Source: Syntrophaceae bacterium
GTDB lineage: Bacteria > Desulfobacterota > Syntrophia > Syntrophales > UBA2192
Assembly: GCA_013177795.1 (NCBI GenBank)
Contig: JABLXY010000001.1
Span: forward strand, 620,001-684,000
Reading direction: 5' to 3'
DNA length: 64,000 bases
Part shown: positions 38,267-46,440 of the stretch, one piece after another
How positions within the stretch are numbered: position 1 is the first letter of the stretch
Layout: each line of letters starts with the position of its first letter
The notes under the pieces: model-generated
Seen by the model: the letters and a program-made list of their open reading frames with translations, nothing else
What the model was told of the DNA's origin: nothing
The model's database searches: none
Made by a program: the position numbers and the translations under genes

Positions 38267-40045
38267 TCAATCCGCGGTTTCGAAATCGTCCTTGAACTTG
38301 CGCCGCATCGTGTCCCGGACGAAGAACTCGATCTCGGAGGCCGAGTTGAAGGACATGACCCGATCGGCCAGTTTTCGGCACTCCTTCATCGTGACGGCGC
38401 GGATGATCTTCTTGACGCGCGGGATCACCAGGGCGTTCATGCTCAGCTCGTCGATCCCGAGACCCAGCAGGACCATGGTGTAGGCGGGCTCCCCGGCCAT
38501 CTCGCCGCACATGGCGACCTTGATGCCGGCCTTGTGTCCCGCCTCCACGATCTGGCGGATGAGCTTCAGCACCGCCGGGTGCAGCGGCTCGTAGAGGTAG
38601 CTGACCCTCTCGTTCACCCGGTCGATGGCCAGGGTGTACTGGATGAGGTCGTTGGTCCCGATGCTGAAGAAGTCCACCTCGCGGGCGAGATCCCCCGCGA
38701 TCATCGCGGCCGAGGGGACCTCCATCATGATCCCGACCTTCAAGTCCCTGCCGTAGGGGATGCCGTCGCGCTTGAGCTCCTTCTTCACCTCGTTGAAGAT
38801 CCGCTTGGTCTCCAGCAGCTCCTCCATCCCCGAGATCATGGGGAAGAGCACCCTCGTCCGTCCGTAGGCGCTGGCCCGGAGGATGGCCCGAAGCTGCACC
38901 TTGAACAGGTCCACCTCCCGCAGGCAGAAGCGGATGGCCCGCAGGCCCATCACGGGGTTCATCTCCGCCGCAAGCCGCGGGTCGGACATGAACTTGTCGC
39001 CGCCGAGGTCGAAGGTGCGGATCGTCGCCCAGCGGATGCCTTTCGACTCGACGACCTTCTTGTAGGCGCAGAAGTGCTCCTCCTCCGTGGGGAGCCGGTC
39101 GCGGTTGATGTAGATGAATTCCGTCCGGTACAGACCGATGCCGTCGGCGCCGTGGTGGACGGCCGATGCGATCTCCTCCGTGAACTCGATGTTGGCCCCG
39201 ATGAGCACCCTGTGCCTGTCGAGCGTGACGGCAGGCTTCCGGGCGTTCCTGAGGAGGCTGTCCTCGATCGTCTCGTAGTGCCGCTTTTTCTCCTCGTAGC
39301 GGCGGATGATCTCCGGGTCCGGGTTGACGATGACGGCGCCCGCCGTGCCGTCGACGATGACGACGTCCCCCGTCCGGACCTCCGTCGTGACCTTCTCGAG
39401 CCCCACGACGGCAGGGATCTCATAGGCCCGGGCCACGATGGCCGTGTGAGAGGTCTTGCCGCCCATGTCGGTGGCGAATCCCTGGATCTTCTCCACCTTC
39501 ATCTGCATCGTGTCGGCGGGTGAGAGGTCGCGGGCGATCACGATGGCGTTCTCACCGATCCCCGAAATGGACTCGTGGTGGACCCCGGCCAGGTTTCTCA
39601 GGATCCGCTGCCCCACGTATTCCACGTCGCTGACCCGCTCGCGCAGGTACTCGTCGTCGACCTTGCTGAACACGTCGCGGTACTTGTCCAGGGTCATCCG
39701 CAGGGCCCACTCGGCGTTGACCCCCTTGTCCTCGATGTTCCCGATCGTCTGGCGGATGAGCATTTTGTCCCGCAGGATCATGATGTGAACGTCGAGGATG
39801 TAGAGGGTCTCGAGCCCCTCCTGGTCCTTGAACTTGCGCTTGATCTCCAGCAGCTGGGCCTCGGAGTCCTTGATGGCCTTCCGGAACCGGCGCGTCTCCT
39901 CGGCGAGCAGGCTCTTGTCTTGGATCTGGTAGCGCGAGATGGGGGCGTCGATTCGACGAAGGAGATGGGCCGTGCCGATGGCGACCCCCGGGGACACGCC
40001 CGTCCCCTGCAGGATCACGGTTCTGCGTGAATCGCCGGGATTCAT
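38267..40045 (-). CDS. ptsI: PTS enzyme I (phosphoenolpyruvate-protein phosphotransferase)
   Basis: A 592-aa protein. The start MNPGDSRRTVILQGTGVSPG, with GGGGAGGA upstream, overlaps the HPr stop codon (ATGA). The phosphohistidine site is GGKTSHTAIVARAYEIPAVV. The PEP-binding barrel carries GIGLYRTEFIYINRDRLPTEEE, NPVMGLRAIRFCL, VGIMMEVPSAA, FFSIGTNDLIQYTLAIDR and MCGEMAGEP with the catalytic Cys. It takes phosphate from PEP and passes it to HPr. It is the third gene of an EIID-HPr-EI operon. Confidence 0.96.
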   Translation of the reverse strand: MNPGDSRRTVILQGTGVSPGVAIGTAHLLRRIDAPISRYQIQDKSLLAEETRRFRKAIKDSEAQLLEIKRKFKDQEGLETLYILDVHIMILRDKMLIRQTIGNIEDKGVNAEWALRMTLDKYRDVFSKVDDEYLRERVSDVEYVGQRILRNLAGVHHESISGIGENAIVIARDLSPADTMQMKVEKIQGFATDMGGKTSHTAIVARAYEIPAVVGLEKVTTEVRTGDVVIVDGTAGAVIVNPDPEIIRRYEEKKRHYETIEDSLLRNARKPAVTLDRHRVLIGANIEFTEEIASAVHHGADGIGLYRTEFIYINRDRLPTEEEHFCAYKKVVESKGIRWATIRTFDLGGDKFMSDPRLAAEMNPVMGLRAIRFCLREVDLFKVQLRAILRASAYGRTRVLFPMISGMEELLETKRIFNEVKKELKRDGIPYGRDLKVGIMMEVPSAAMIAGDLAREVDFFSIGTNDLIQYTLAIDRVNERVSYLYEPLHPAVLKLIRQIVEAGHKAGIKVAMCGEMAGEPAYTMVLLGLGIDELSMNALVIPRVKKIIRAVTMKECRKLADRVMSFNSASEIEFFVRDTMRRKFKDDFETAD

Positions 40046-40314
40046 GCGTCCTCCCCGAAGCGGCTGTCGACGAGTCTCTCGATGCTTTCGACCGCTTCCC
40101 GTGCGTCGTCGCCGTCGGCGCGCACCACGATGCGGCTGTCCTTCGGGCAGCCGAGGGTGAGAATGTCCAGCAGGCTCCTGGCGTCGACCCGGACCCCGTC
40201 GCGCTCGAGGGACACCTGCGACCGGCACCCCTCGAGAGCGCGGACGATCATGGCGGCCGACCGCGCGTGCAGGCCCAGTTCGTTCTTGATCGTGAGGGTC
40301 TTCTGAACGATCAT
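40042..40314 (-). CDS. ptsH: HPr-family phosphocarrier
   Basis: A 90-aa HPr: MIVQKTLTIKNELGLHARSA contains the phospho-histidine in GLHARSA, and VDARSLLDILTLGCPKD contains the serine-46 equivalent in ARSLLDIL. The start ATG overlaps the stop codon of the EIID gene and the end overlaps the ptsI start, so the three genes are tightly coupled. The retained serine would allow regulation by HPr kinase, but no hprK is in the window. Confidence 0.94.
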   Translation of the reverse strand: MIVQKTLTIKNELGLHARSAAMIVRALEGCRSQVSLERDGVRVDARSLLDILTLGCPKDSRIVVRADGDDAREAVESIERLVDSRFGEDA

Positions 40315-41048
40315 CGCATCCACACGAAGACGGCGCAGAGAGCCACCGCACCGTAGAGAGTCGCAAGGGCGGAAAGTCCCTTCTTCACGGCCGCGTAGCT
40401 GGCCAGGACAACGAACAGGCCGGCCGCCTGCGTCAGCAGGCCGGGCTCAAGCGGGACCGGCAGCGGCCCGGCCGACGGGGCCAGCACCGCCAGGCCGGCC
40501 AGGGCAACCGCGCTGCCCCACCGGAGGCGCCTGGCCTGTTCGGGCAGATCGAGGCGGCGGATGAAGCCGATCCCGTTTTCCCCGTGCCGCCACCCTTCCA
40601 GGAAGCCCCGGATGCGCACCCGGAAGGGCACGGGGTTGTAGATGAGAAGGAAAACGACCGGGGCCAGGAGATAGCCCAAGATGGCGAGACACAGGGCTAC
40701 GACGGCCGAAAAGGGCTTGAGAGCGCCCCAGAAGAACGTGTCCCCCAGCGCCGCGTAGGGGCCCATCAGGGCGTTCTTCAGCTCCGCGGCCGCCGATGGC
40801 CTGCCCTCGACCTCGAGCCGGGCGACGGAGCCGATGACGGGTGCAGCCATGTAGGGGTGGGTGTTGAACCTCCGCAGGTGCCGTTCCAGAAGCGCCTGCG
40901 CCTCGGTGTCCTCCGCACCCGTCTTTTCCCCCGCCAGGGGAGCCGCCGCGAAGGCGAAACCGAGGCCCTGCATCCGCGAAACATTCCACGAGGCCTGTAT
41001 CAGGAGCGACCTCAGGAAGATTTTTACGAGCCCTTTCCTCTTCAACAC
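40311..41048 (-). CDS. PTS mannose-type EIID component
   Basis: A 245-aa protein with the EIID pattern: N-terminal FLRSLLIQASWNVSRMQGLG, FNTHPYMAAPVIGSVARLE, KNALMGPYAALGDTFFWGAL and membrane helices at about residues 110-140 and 185-240. EIID helps form the mannose-family permease with EIIC, and normally needs EIIA, EIIB and EIIC encoded nearby. None of these is in the window on either side, even if the upstream IS element is removed. The operon may be a remnant, may work with EII genes elsewhere, or may have a regulatory role. Confidence 0.9.
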   Translation of the reverse strand: MLKRKGLVKIFLRSLLIQASWNVSRMQGLGFAFAAAPLAGEKTGAEDTEAQALLERHLRRFNTHPYMAAPVIGSVARLEVEGRPSAAAELKNALMGPYAALGDTFFWGALKPFSAVVALCLAILGYLLAPVVFLLIYNPVPFRVRIRGFLEGWRHGENGIGFIRRLDLPEQARRLRWGSAVALAGLAVLAPSAGPLPVPLEPGLLTQAAGLFVVLASYAAVKKGLSALATLYGAVALCAVFVWMR

Positions 41049-41202
41049 TTGACCGACGCCGGATCGTTGTTACCTTGAGCAAGGAACCCGCTGCCCCGGG
41101 ACCGGAAAACCGTCAGCCCCTGTCCGCCTCGGCAGCAGGAGGAAGGCCGAAATCAAACGAGAAAAACGTAACACGAACCGCGTCATTAGTCAATGCGTGC
41201 AG

Positions 41203-41210
41203 ACGGTATG
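41203..41210 (+). repeat. Left target-site duplication of the IS256-type element
   Basis: ACGGTATG here is identical to 42485-42492. An 8-bp duplication is usual for IS256 insertions. Confidence 0.85.
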
Positions 41211-42484
41211 GGTAGCGTATCATATCTTGTGTCAGAGACAGGAAAGGGGTACCCCCAAGATTGCGAGATCCCATAAGGAGGTACCCCATGAGGACAGTCG
41301 GTTTGCCGATCAAGAGTTTGTCACAAGCGCACCGGATAATCAAGGAGATGAACCTGTCGCCGGAGTGGGATGCGGATTACCGCTCTGCGGCCCGTCAGGC
41401 CCTGGTCGGGATCTTGGAAGACCAGATGAACGACCGGCTGGACCGCTATCTCGACGAGGTGGGCCGCTCGCTGGCGGACCGGCGCAACGGCAGCTACTGC
41501 CGTCACCTGCTCACCGAGCTGGGGGATATCGAGCTGCGGGTGCCCCGGAGCCGCAAGACCAGCATGATCGGGGTGGTCCGGGCCTACGCCCGCCGCATCG
41601 GCTGCGTGGAGCGGATGATCCTGGCGTGCTTTGTCCTCGGGATCTCCACCCGCAAGATCGCCCACGCCCTGATGCCGGTTCTGGGCGAGCCCGTCAGCGC
41701 CACGACGGTGAGCCGGGTGGCCCGGAGGCTCGATGCGGCCGTGAGCGCCTTCCACAGACGGCCGCTGCGCCGAGCCTACCGGTTCCTGCTGTTCGACGGG
41801 GTGGTGCTCAAGCGCAGAACCGGAGCCGGGGCCTCCACGCGCGTCGTCCTGGTGGTCCTGGGGGTGACGGCCCAGGGCCGCAAGGAGATCATCGACTTCC
41901 GGATCGCCCACGCCGAGTCACAGAGCGCCTGGGAGGTCTTCCTCACGGATCTGTATCGACGGGGACTCACGGGCGAGGGGCTCGAGATGATCATCACCGA
42001 CGGGGGCCGGGGCCTGCTGGCCGCCCTGCCCTTTGTCTATCCGCAGGTGCCCCTGCAGCGCTGCTGGGTGCATAAAACCCGCAACGTCCTCAACTACGCC
42101 CGCAAGAGCGACCAGGCCGCCATGAAGAAGGACCTGCACGCCATCAGCCATGCCGCCTCTCTGCGCGAGGCCCAAGCCGTCCTGCAGCGCTTCTGCCGCA
42201 TCTGGCGCCCGCTCTATCCCAAGGCCGTCAAGAGCCTCATGAGCCACGAGGAAGAACTCCTGGCGTTCTTCCGGCTGCCCCATCCCAAGCTCTGGCCCAC
42301 GATCCGGACCACCAACCTCATCGAACGCAGATTCCGCGAGGTCCGCAGGAGAACCCGCCCATGGGCGTCTTCTCCGATCGAACCAGCATGGAGAGAATCC
42401 TCTATGCCATCTTTACCCATGAGAACCTGAAAGAAAAAACCATGACCCCTTTCCTCGTCATGACACATAACACTTGACGTTACC
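41211..42484 (+). mobile_element. IS256-family insertion sequence, 1274 bp
   Basis: The element is bounded by 8-bp direct repeats ACGGTATG. The termini form 40-bp imperfect inverted repeats (27 of 40 positions identical). They start GGTAGCGT on the left and GGTAACGT on the right strand, share GTGTCA at positions 19-24 and end in identical GGAAAGGGGT. It carries one transposase gene whose reading frame is broken near the end. It is inserted in the space between the PTS operon and the PxxKW gene, not inside a gene. The intact target duplication argues for one simple and not very old insertion. Confidence 0.9.
41288..42477 (+). pseudogene. IS256-family transposase with a C-terminal frameshift
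   Basis: ATG 41288 lies behind AAGGAGGT. The mutator-type DDE core is present: D in YRFLLFDGVVLKRR, D in EMIITDGGRGLLAAL, and E in RTTNLIERRFREVRRRTRP. At about 42358-42361 the frame shifts. The original frame goes on as WASSPIEPAWRE and stops at 42430, but the frame starting at ATG 42361 continues the family sequence as MGVFSDRTSMERILYAIF and ends at 42477. One C is missing before ATG in CGCCCATGG. All catalytic residues precede the break; the last 38 residues are lost. A sequencing error cannot be excluded. Confidence 0.85.
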
Positions 42485-42492
42485 ACGGTATG
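42485..42492 (+). repeat. Right target-site duplication of the IS256-type element
   Basis: ACGGTATG, identical to 41203-41210. Confidence 0.85.
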
Positions 42493-42529
42493 CTCTTGAA
42501 TTTTTCCGGTTTTTGTCGCTCTTTTCCCC

Positions 42530-42558
42530 TTGACAGGCCTTTTTTTTTCTGTTACTTA
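42530..42558 (+). promoter_or_regulatory. Sigma-70 promoter of the PxxKW gene
   Basis: TTGACA and TACTTA are 17 nt apart, 38 nt after the IS target duplication, so the insertion left this promoter intact. Confidence 0.55.
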
Positions 42559-42596
42559 CGCGTGCCGACGGGCGTCGAGGGCCGCAGTGGTTCGAA

Positions 42597-42625
42597 GCCA
42601 TCCCGACAGGGATGGCCGATTTTTT
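42597..42625 (+). terminator. Attenuator-like terminator in the leader of the PxxKW gene
   Basis: A perfect 8-bp stem GCCATCCC-GACA-GGGATGGC is followed by CGA and six T. It lies between the promoter at 42530 and the GTG start at 42689, so transcripts must pass it to reach the gene. Confidence 0.6.
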
Positions 42626-42688
42626 GCGGGCCGCCGTGCCCCGGCTGCATCAGGACAACGGGATGAAAACCGACGGGAGGTTTCGCAA

Positions 42689-42973
42689 GTGATCTGCCAG
42701 ACAATCAAAGCAGGCGTCGAGTGCGCGTTCATGACGAAAAACGGCTGTAGCTTCGTGGGCGGCAGCTGCCAGAAGATCGTGGAGCAGTGCGAGGGCTGCG
42801 GGAAAATCATCGAGACCTCGGGCGCAAAGTACTGCATGGTCTATCCGAACCCTGCGGGCAAGTGGTCCATGGGCATCTGCCCCCAGGCCACGCACAAGAA
42901 GGTCGTCAAGGAGGAAGTCGCGCAGAAGATCAACCCCTTGAAGGCCGCCAAGCGATCGGTGAAAAAGAAATAG
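42689..42973 (+). CDS. PxxKW-family cysteine-rich protein
   Basis: A 94-aa protein with GTG start and GGGAGG 8 nt upstream. It contains eight cysteines in CQTIKAGVECAF, NGCSFVGGSC, EQCEGCGKI, KYCMVYPNP and GICPQA, plus the family-defining P-A-G-K-W. A lysine-rich tail (KAAKRSVKKK) follows. The family occurs in Desulfobacterota and is presumed to bind metal or an Fe-S cluster; the function is not known. An attenuator-like stem upstream and a terminator downstream mark a separately regulated gene. Confidence 0.85.
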   Translation: MICQTIKAGVECAFMTKNGCSFVGGSCQKIVEQCEGCGKIIETSGAKYCMVYPNPAGKWSMGICPQATHKKVVKEEVAQKINPLKAAKRSVKKK

Positions 42974-43015
42974 ACGCGGCTCCGGGACCCCCGCATCCGG
43001 CCGCACAGAAAGATA

Positions 43016-43059
43016 CAGCCGATTCCCCGGGGCATACCCGGGAAATCGGCTGTTTTTTT
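43016..43059 (+). terminator. Terminator after the PxxKW gene
   Basis: CAGCCGATT pairs with AATCGGCTG; an inner CCCGGG/CCCGGG pair extends the stem, and seven T follow. Confidence 0.88.
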
Positions 43060-43129
43060 GACGCGGCGCCGCGTGCACCGGACGCCCGCCCCCCGTAGCG
43101 GGCCCCTGGGTCATCGGCCTGTGTCTTCC

Positions 43130-43474
43130 CTAGCTCAGCAGGTCACGGATCGCCCTCAGCTCCTGCTTGACCCTCTGGAGTTTCTCCCGGCATTCTCCGC
43201 CGGGCGGCCGTTGCGCCTCCGGCTCACGCGTCAGTTCCTGGAGCCTTTTCTTCGCCCCGGCAATGGTGAACCGGTCCTCGTAGAGCAGTTTTCTGATGAG
43301 GGCGAGCGCCTCGAGGTCCTTTCTCCGGTAGAGCCGCTGCTCGGACTTCGTGCGGATGGGCCTCACGGTCCGGAATTCCGTCTCCCAGTAGCGGATGACG
43401 TGAGGCTCCACGCCCAGGATCTTGCTGATCTCACCGATGCGGAAGTAGGTTTTGTCGGGGATCTCGATGTCCAC
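43130..43474 (-). CDS. MerR-family transcriptional regulator
   Basis: A protein of about 114 aa beginning VDIEIPDKTYFRIGEISKIL, with helix-turn-helix text FRIGEISKILGVEPHVIRYWETEF and the wing RLYRRKDLEALALI, followed by a short coiled coil (CREKLQRVKQELRAIRDLLS). I take GTG 43474, which has AGAGG at 7 nt; GTG 43489 has no ribosome site. This position, last after pheT and ihfA, is conserved in related genomes. No metal- or drug-binding cysteines are visible, so it is not a classical MerR sensor. Confidence 0.85.
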   Translation of the reverse strand: MDIEIPDKTYFRIGEISKILGVEPHVIRYWETEFRTVRPIRTKSEQRLYRRKDLEALALIRKLLYEDRFTIAGAKKRLQELTREPEAQRPPGGECREKLQRVKQELRAIRDLLS

Positions 43475-43549
43475 GAGATGACCTCTCACCGAAAGATGCC
43501 CGTCGTGAACCTGCTCCCGTCCTCAGCGGAGAGGACCTGATCGCCCCGC

Positions 43550-43828
43550 CTACTTGTTGTTGAGGGCTTTCTTGAGGACCTGGCTGGACTTGAACGTGAG
43601 CACGCGCCGGGCCGATATCTCGATCTCCGCACCCGTCTGGGGGTTGCGCCCCCTGCGGGAATTCTTCTCCTTGACGACGAAATTTCCGAAACCCGAGATC
43701 TTCACCTTCTGTCCCCGGGCGAGCTCATCCTTCATGATGTCAAAGACCGACTCGACAATGCGGGCCGAATCCTTCTTCGAAAACCCAAGCTTGTCGCAGA
43801 CATTCTGGATGATGTCTATCTTCGTCAT
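43550..43828 (-). CDS. ihfA: Integration host factor alpha subunit
   Basis: A 92-aa HU/IHF-fold protein: MTKIDIIQNVCDKLGFSKKD, VKISGFGNFVVKEK, the DNA-intercalating arm with GRNPQTGAEIEISARRVLTF, and C-terminal SSQVLKKALNNK. It bends DNA in a heterodimer with IHF beta and assists sigma-54 promoters such as the pilA candidate here. The location after pheT is the classical one. Confidence 0.92.
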   Translation of the reverse strand: MTKIDIIQNVCDKLGFSKKDSARIVESVFDIMKDELARGQKVKISGFGNFVVKEKNSRRGRNPQTGAEIEISARRVLTFKSSQVLKKALNNK

Positions 43829-43863
43829 CGCGCTCCTCCTCTTTTCCTGGCCACGGTGTCCTG

Positions 43864-46281
43864 TTACCCTTCCCCCCTGATCCTGGCGCCGGTTGATTCG
43901 ACGATCCGCTTTACGATCCGGCCGTGGGCCTGGCTCGTTTCATCGTCGGTCAATGTCCTTGATGCCGATCGGTAGGTAAACCGCAGGCCAAGACTCTTCA
44001 TGCCCTCGGGAATACCTTTGCCGCTATATACATCAAAAACATCAACCTTTTCAAGCAATTCTTCCCCTGCCGAGACGGCCAGGCCGATCATCCCGGCGGC
44101 CTCGGTTTCCTGCCCGACGAGGAAGGCCACGTCGCGGACCATGGAGGGAAACCGGGAGAATTCCCGGTAGACAACCGGTCTTTGGCCCCCGCCCATCAGG
44201 GGCTCCGCATCGACTTCGAGGACGAAGGCCCTGCCGCGCAGGTCCATTCGTTCAGCCGCATCGGGGTGGAGCTCCCCGAGCGCGCCGATCTCCGTTTCGC
44301 CGGCAAAGACGCGTGCCGCGCGGCCCGGGTGCAGCCAGGGGATGTCCGGGGCGGCCTCGAACCGGAGCCCGCTGACTCGCAGCGCCCCCGCGAGGCCCTC
44401 GAGGGCCCCCTTGATGTCGTAGAAATCGACCGGGAGGGACTGGAAGTGCCAGTTCTGCCCGTGGCGCAACCCCGTCATCAGCAGGGCGATCTTGTCCACC
44501 TCCCGGGGCAGTTCCCCTTCACCGCGGGCGATGAAGATCTTGCCCAGCTCGAAGAGTTTCAAGTCCGGCAAGCCGGCATTGACATTCCTTCGCATCGTCT
44601 CGAGGAGCCCGTAGAGGAGGGTCGTGCGCATGACGGCCTGGTCCTCCGTGAGCGGGTTCGCGATCCGGACGAAGCGGCGCCGCTCGTCGCCGGCGGGAAA
44701 GGCGAGCACCTCGGCCGCGCGGGGCGAAATGAAGCTGAAATTGAGCACTTCCGAAAACCCCTGCCCGCTCAGGGCCGCCCGCACGGCGGACTCGAACTCC
44801 CGCTTGCGGTCGTGGAGCTCGCCGGGGACGGGAATGGCCGGGATGGTCTCGGGGATCTTGTCGTAGCCGTGGATCCGGGCGATCTCCTCGATGAGGTCGA
44901 TCTCGCGCCACAGATCCACACGGAAGGTGGGCGGAGTGACCGAGAGGATGCCCTTGCCTTCCCTCTTCACGGACATCTCGAGACCCCGGAAGATCGCCGC
45001 CGCCTCCGCGGCCTTCACGGGCGTGCCGAGGATCGCCTCGACGCGGTCCATCCGGACGCGGATGGGGCCCGGGACGGGGACTTTCCTGGGGTAGGCGTCG
45101 ATGTGTCCCTTGCAGATGCGCCCGCCCGACAGATCGGCGATGAGCTGGGCGGCGCGGTCCAGGGCCCTCACGACCCCCTCGGGGTCGATCCCCCGCTCGA
45201 ACCGGAAGGCGGCGTCGGTCCCCATGCCCAGGAACCTCGCCCCGCGCCGGATCGCGGAGGGGTCGAAATAGGCGCTCTCGAGCAGCACCGTCTCCGTGTC
45301 GTCCTTCACCTCGGAGTTCTCGCCGCCCATGATCCCGGCGATGGCCACGGGCTTGCGGCCGTCACAGATCATCAGCGTCTCGGCGTTGAGGGTCCGGGTC
45401 TTGCCGTCGAGGGAGACGAAGGGCTCCCCCTCGCGGGAGCGGCGCACGACGATCCTCCCCTCCTCGAGGAAGCGGAAGTCGAAGGCGTGCAGGGGCTGCC
45501 CGAGTTCCATCATGACGAAGTTGGTCACGTCGACGACGTTGTTGATGGACCGGAGCCCCACGGCCTCGAGGCGCAGCCGCATCCACTTCGGCGACGGCTG
45601 GATCTTGACTCCCCGTATCACGCGGGCCGTGTACCGGGGGCAGAGGTCGGGGTCCTGGATCTCGACGGAGGTGACGGACCGGATGTCCTCAGGGGATTCC
45701 TTGAAAGCGATCTTCGGGTAGCGCAGCTTCCTGCCGCACAGGACGGCCGCCTCGCGGGCGATGCCGACGATGCTCAGGCAGTCGGCCCGGTTGGGCGTGA
45801 CGCCGATGTCGAGCACCGTGTCGCGCAGATCGAGGACATCGGCGAGGTCCTTTCCCAGCGGCGTCTCCGGCGGCAGGATCAGCAGGCCCGACGCGTCGGG
45901 TCCGATTCCCAGCTCGTCCTCGGAGCACAGCATGCCTTCGGAGGCCTCCCCGCGGATCTTCGAGCTCTTGATGACGTAGCCCCCGGGGATCACGGCGCCG
46001 ACCGTGGCAAGGGCCACCACGTCGCCCGGCTTCATGTTCGGGGCGCCGCAGACGATGGGAAGCGGCCCGCCGCCCGTGGTCACCTCCAGGAGATGCAGCT
46101 TGTCGGCGTCGGGATGGCGCCGCATGGTCAGGATCCTGGCCGTGACGACCCCGGTGAAGGCGGGGGCGTAGTCCTCCACGGCGTCCACCTCGAGACCGGC
46201 CATCGTGAGACGGTCCGCCAGCTCCTGCGGTGTGATGTCGATATCGACGTAATCCCTGAGCCACCGAAGACTGACTTTCAT
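43864..46281 (-). CDS. pheT: Phenylalanyl-tRNA synthetase beta subunit
   Basis: An 805-aa protein, normal length. It begins MKVSLRWLRDYVDIDITPQE, has the tRNA-binding OB domain (GVVTARILTMRRHPDADKLH), B3/B4 editing region (FDFRFLEEGRIVVRRSREGE), B5 (YPRKVPVPGPIRVR), a synthetase-like core and the C-terminal anticodon-binding domain (YREFSRFPSMVRDVAFLV). It works with PheS as an alpha2-beta2 enzyme. It follows pheS across a repeat-containing 160-nt gap and precedes ihfA. Confidence 0.97.
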   Translation of the reverse strand: MKVSLRWLRDYVDIDITPQELADRLTMAGLEVDAVEDYAPAFTGVVTARILTMRRHPDADKLHLLEVTTGGGPLPIVCGAPNMKPGDVVALATVGAVIPGGYVIKSSKIRGEASEGMLCSEDELGIGPDASGLLILPPETPLGKDLADVLDLRDTVLDIGVTPNRADCLSIVGIAREAAVLCGRKLRYPKIAFKESPEDIRSVTSVEIQDPDLCPRYTARVIRGVKIQPSPKWMRLRLEAVGLRSINNVVDVTNFVMMELGQPLHAFDFRFLEEGRIVVRRSREGEPFVSLDGKTRTLNAETLMICDGRKPVAIAGIMGGENSEVKDDTETVLLESAYFDPSAIRRGARFLGMGTDAAFRFERGIDPEGVVRALDRAAQLIADLSGGRICKGHIDAYPRKVPVPGPIRVRMDRVEAILGTPVKAAEAAAIFRGLEMSVKREGKGILSVTPPTFRVDLWREIDLIEEIARIHGYDKIPETIPAIPVPGELHDRKREFESAVRAALSGQGFSEVLNFSFISPRAAEVLAFPAGDERRRFVRIANPLTEDQAVMRTTLLYGLLETMRRNVNAGLPDLKLFELGKIFIARGEGELPREVDKIALLMTGLRHGQNWHFQSLPVDFYDIKGALEGLAGALRVSGLRFEAAPDIPWLHPGRAARVFAGETEIGALGELHPDAAERMDLRGRAFVLEVDAEPLMGGGQRPVVYREFSRFPSMVRDVAFLVGQETEAAGMIGLAVSAGEELLEKVDVFDVYSGKGIPEGMKSLGLRFTYRSASRTLTDDETSQAHGRIVKRIVESTGARIRGEG

Positions 46282-46440
46282 AATCACCTAAACGGCTTAT
46301 GGCATAAGGCTGAAGGCGTAAGGCCTAAAGGTGAACAGAATGCTCTTTACCCCAAGCCAGATGCCTTGCGCTATACGCCAACACTCAATTGAAATTCTTT
46401 TGCTGCCTTAAGCCATTGGCCTTAAGCCCTAAGCCAATAC
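46282..46440 (-). repeat. Imperfect inverted array of GGCTTAAGG-type units between pheS and pheT
   Basis: Right after the pheS stop codon the minus strand reads TTGGCTTAGGGCTTAAGGCC and continues with GGCTTAAGG units. Before the pheT ATG a complementary arm reads GCCTTACGCCTTCAGCCTTA. The layout is like the GAAGTTGA repeats but with another unit. Confidence 0.6.

Noticed and set aside
40311-42484. The IS element having split a complete PTS operon
   Set aside because: The exact 8-bp target duplication lets the pre-insertion sequence be rebuilt. It joins the EIID upstream region to the PxxKW gene, with no EIIA-C genes there.
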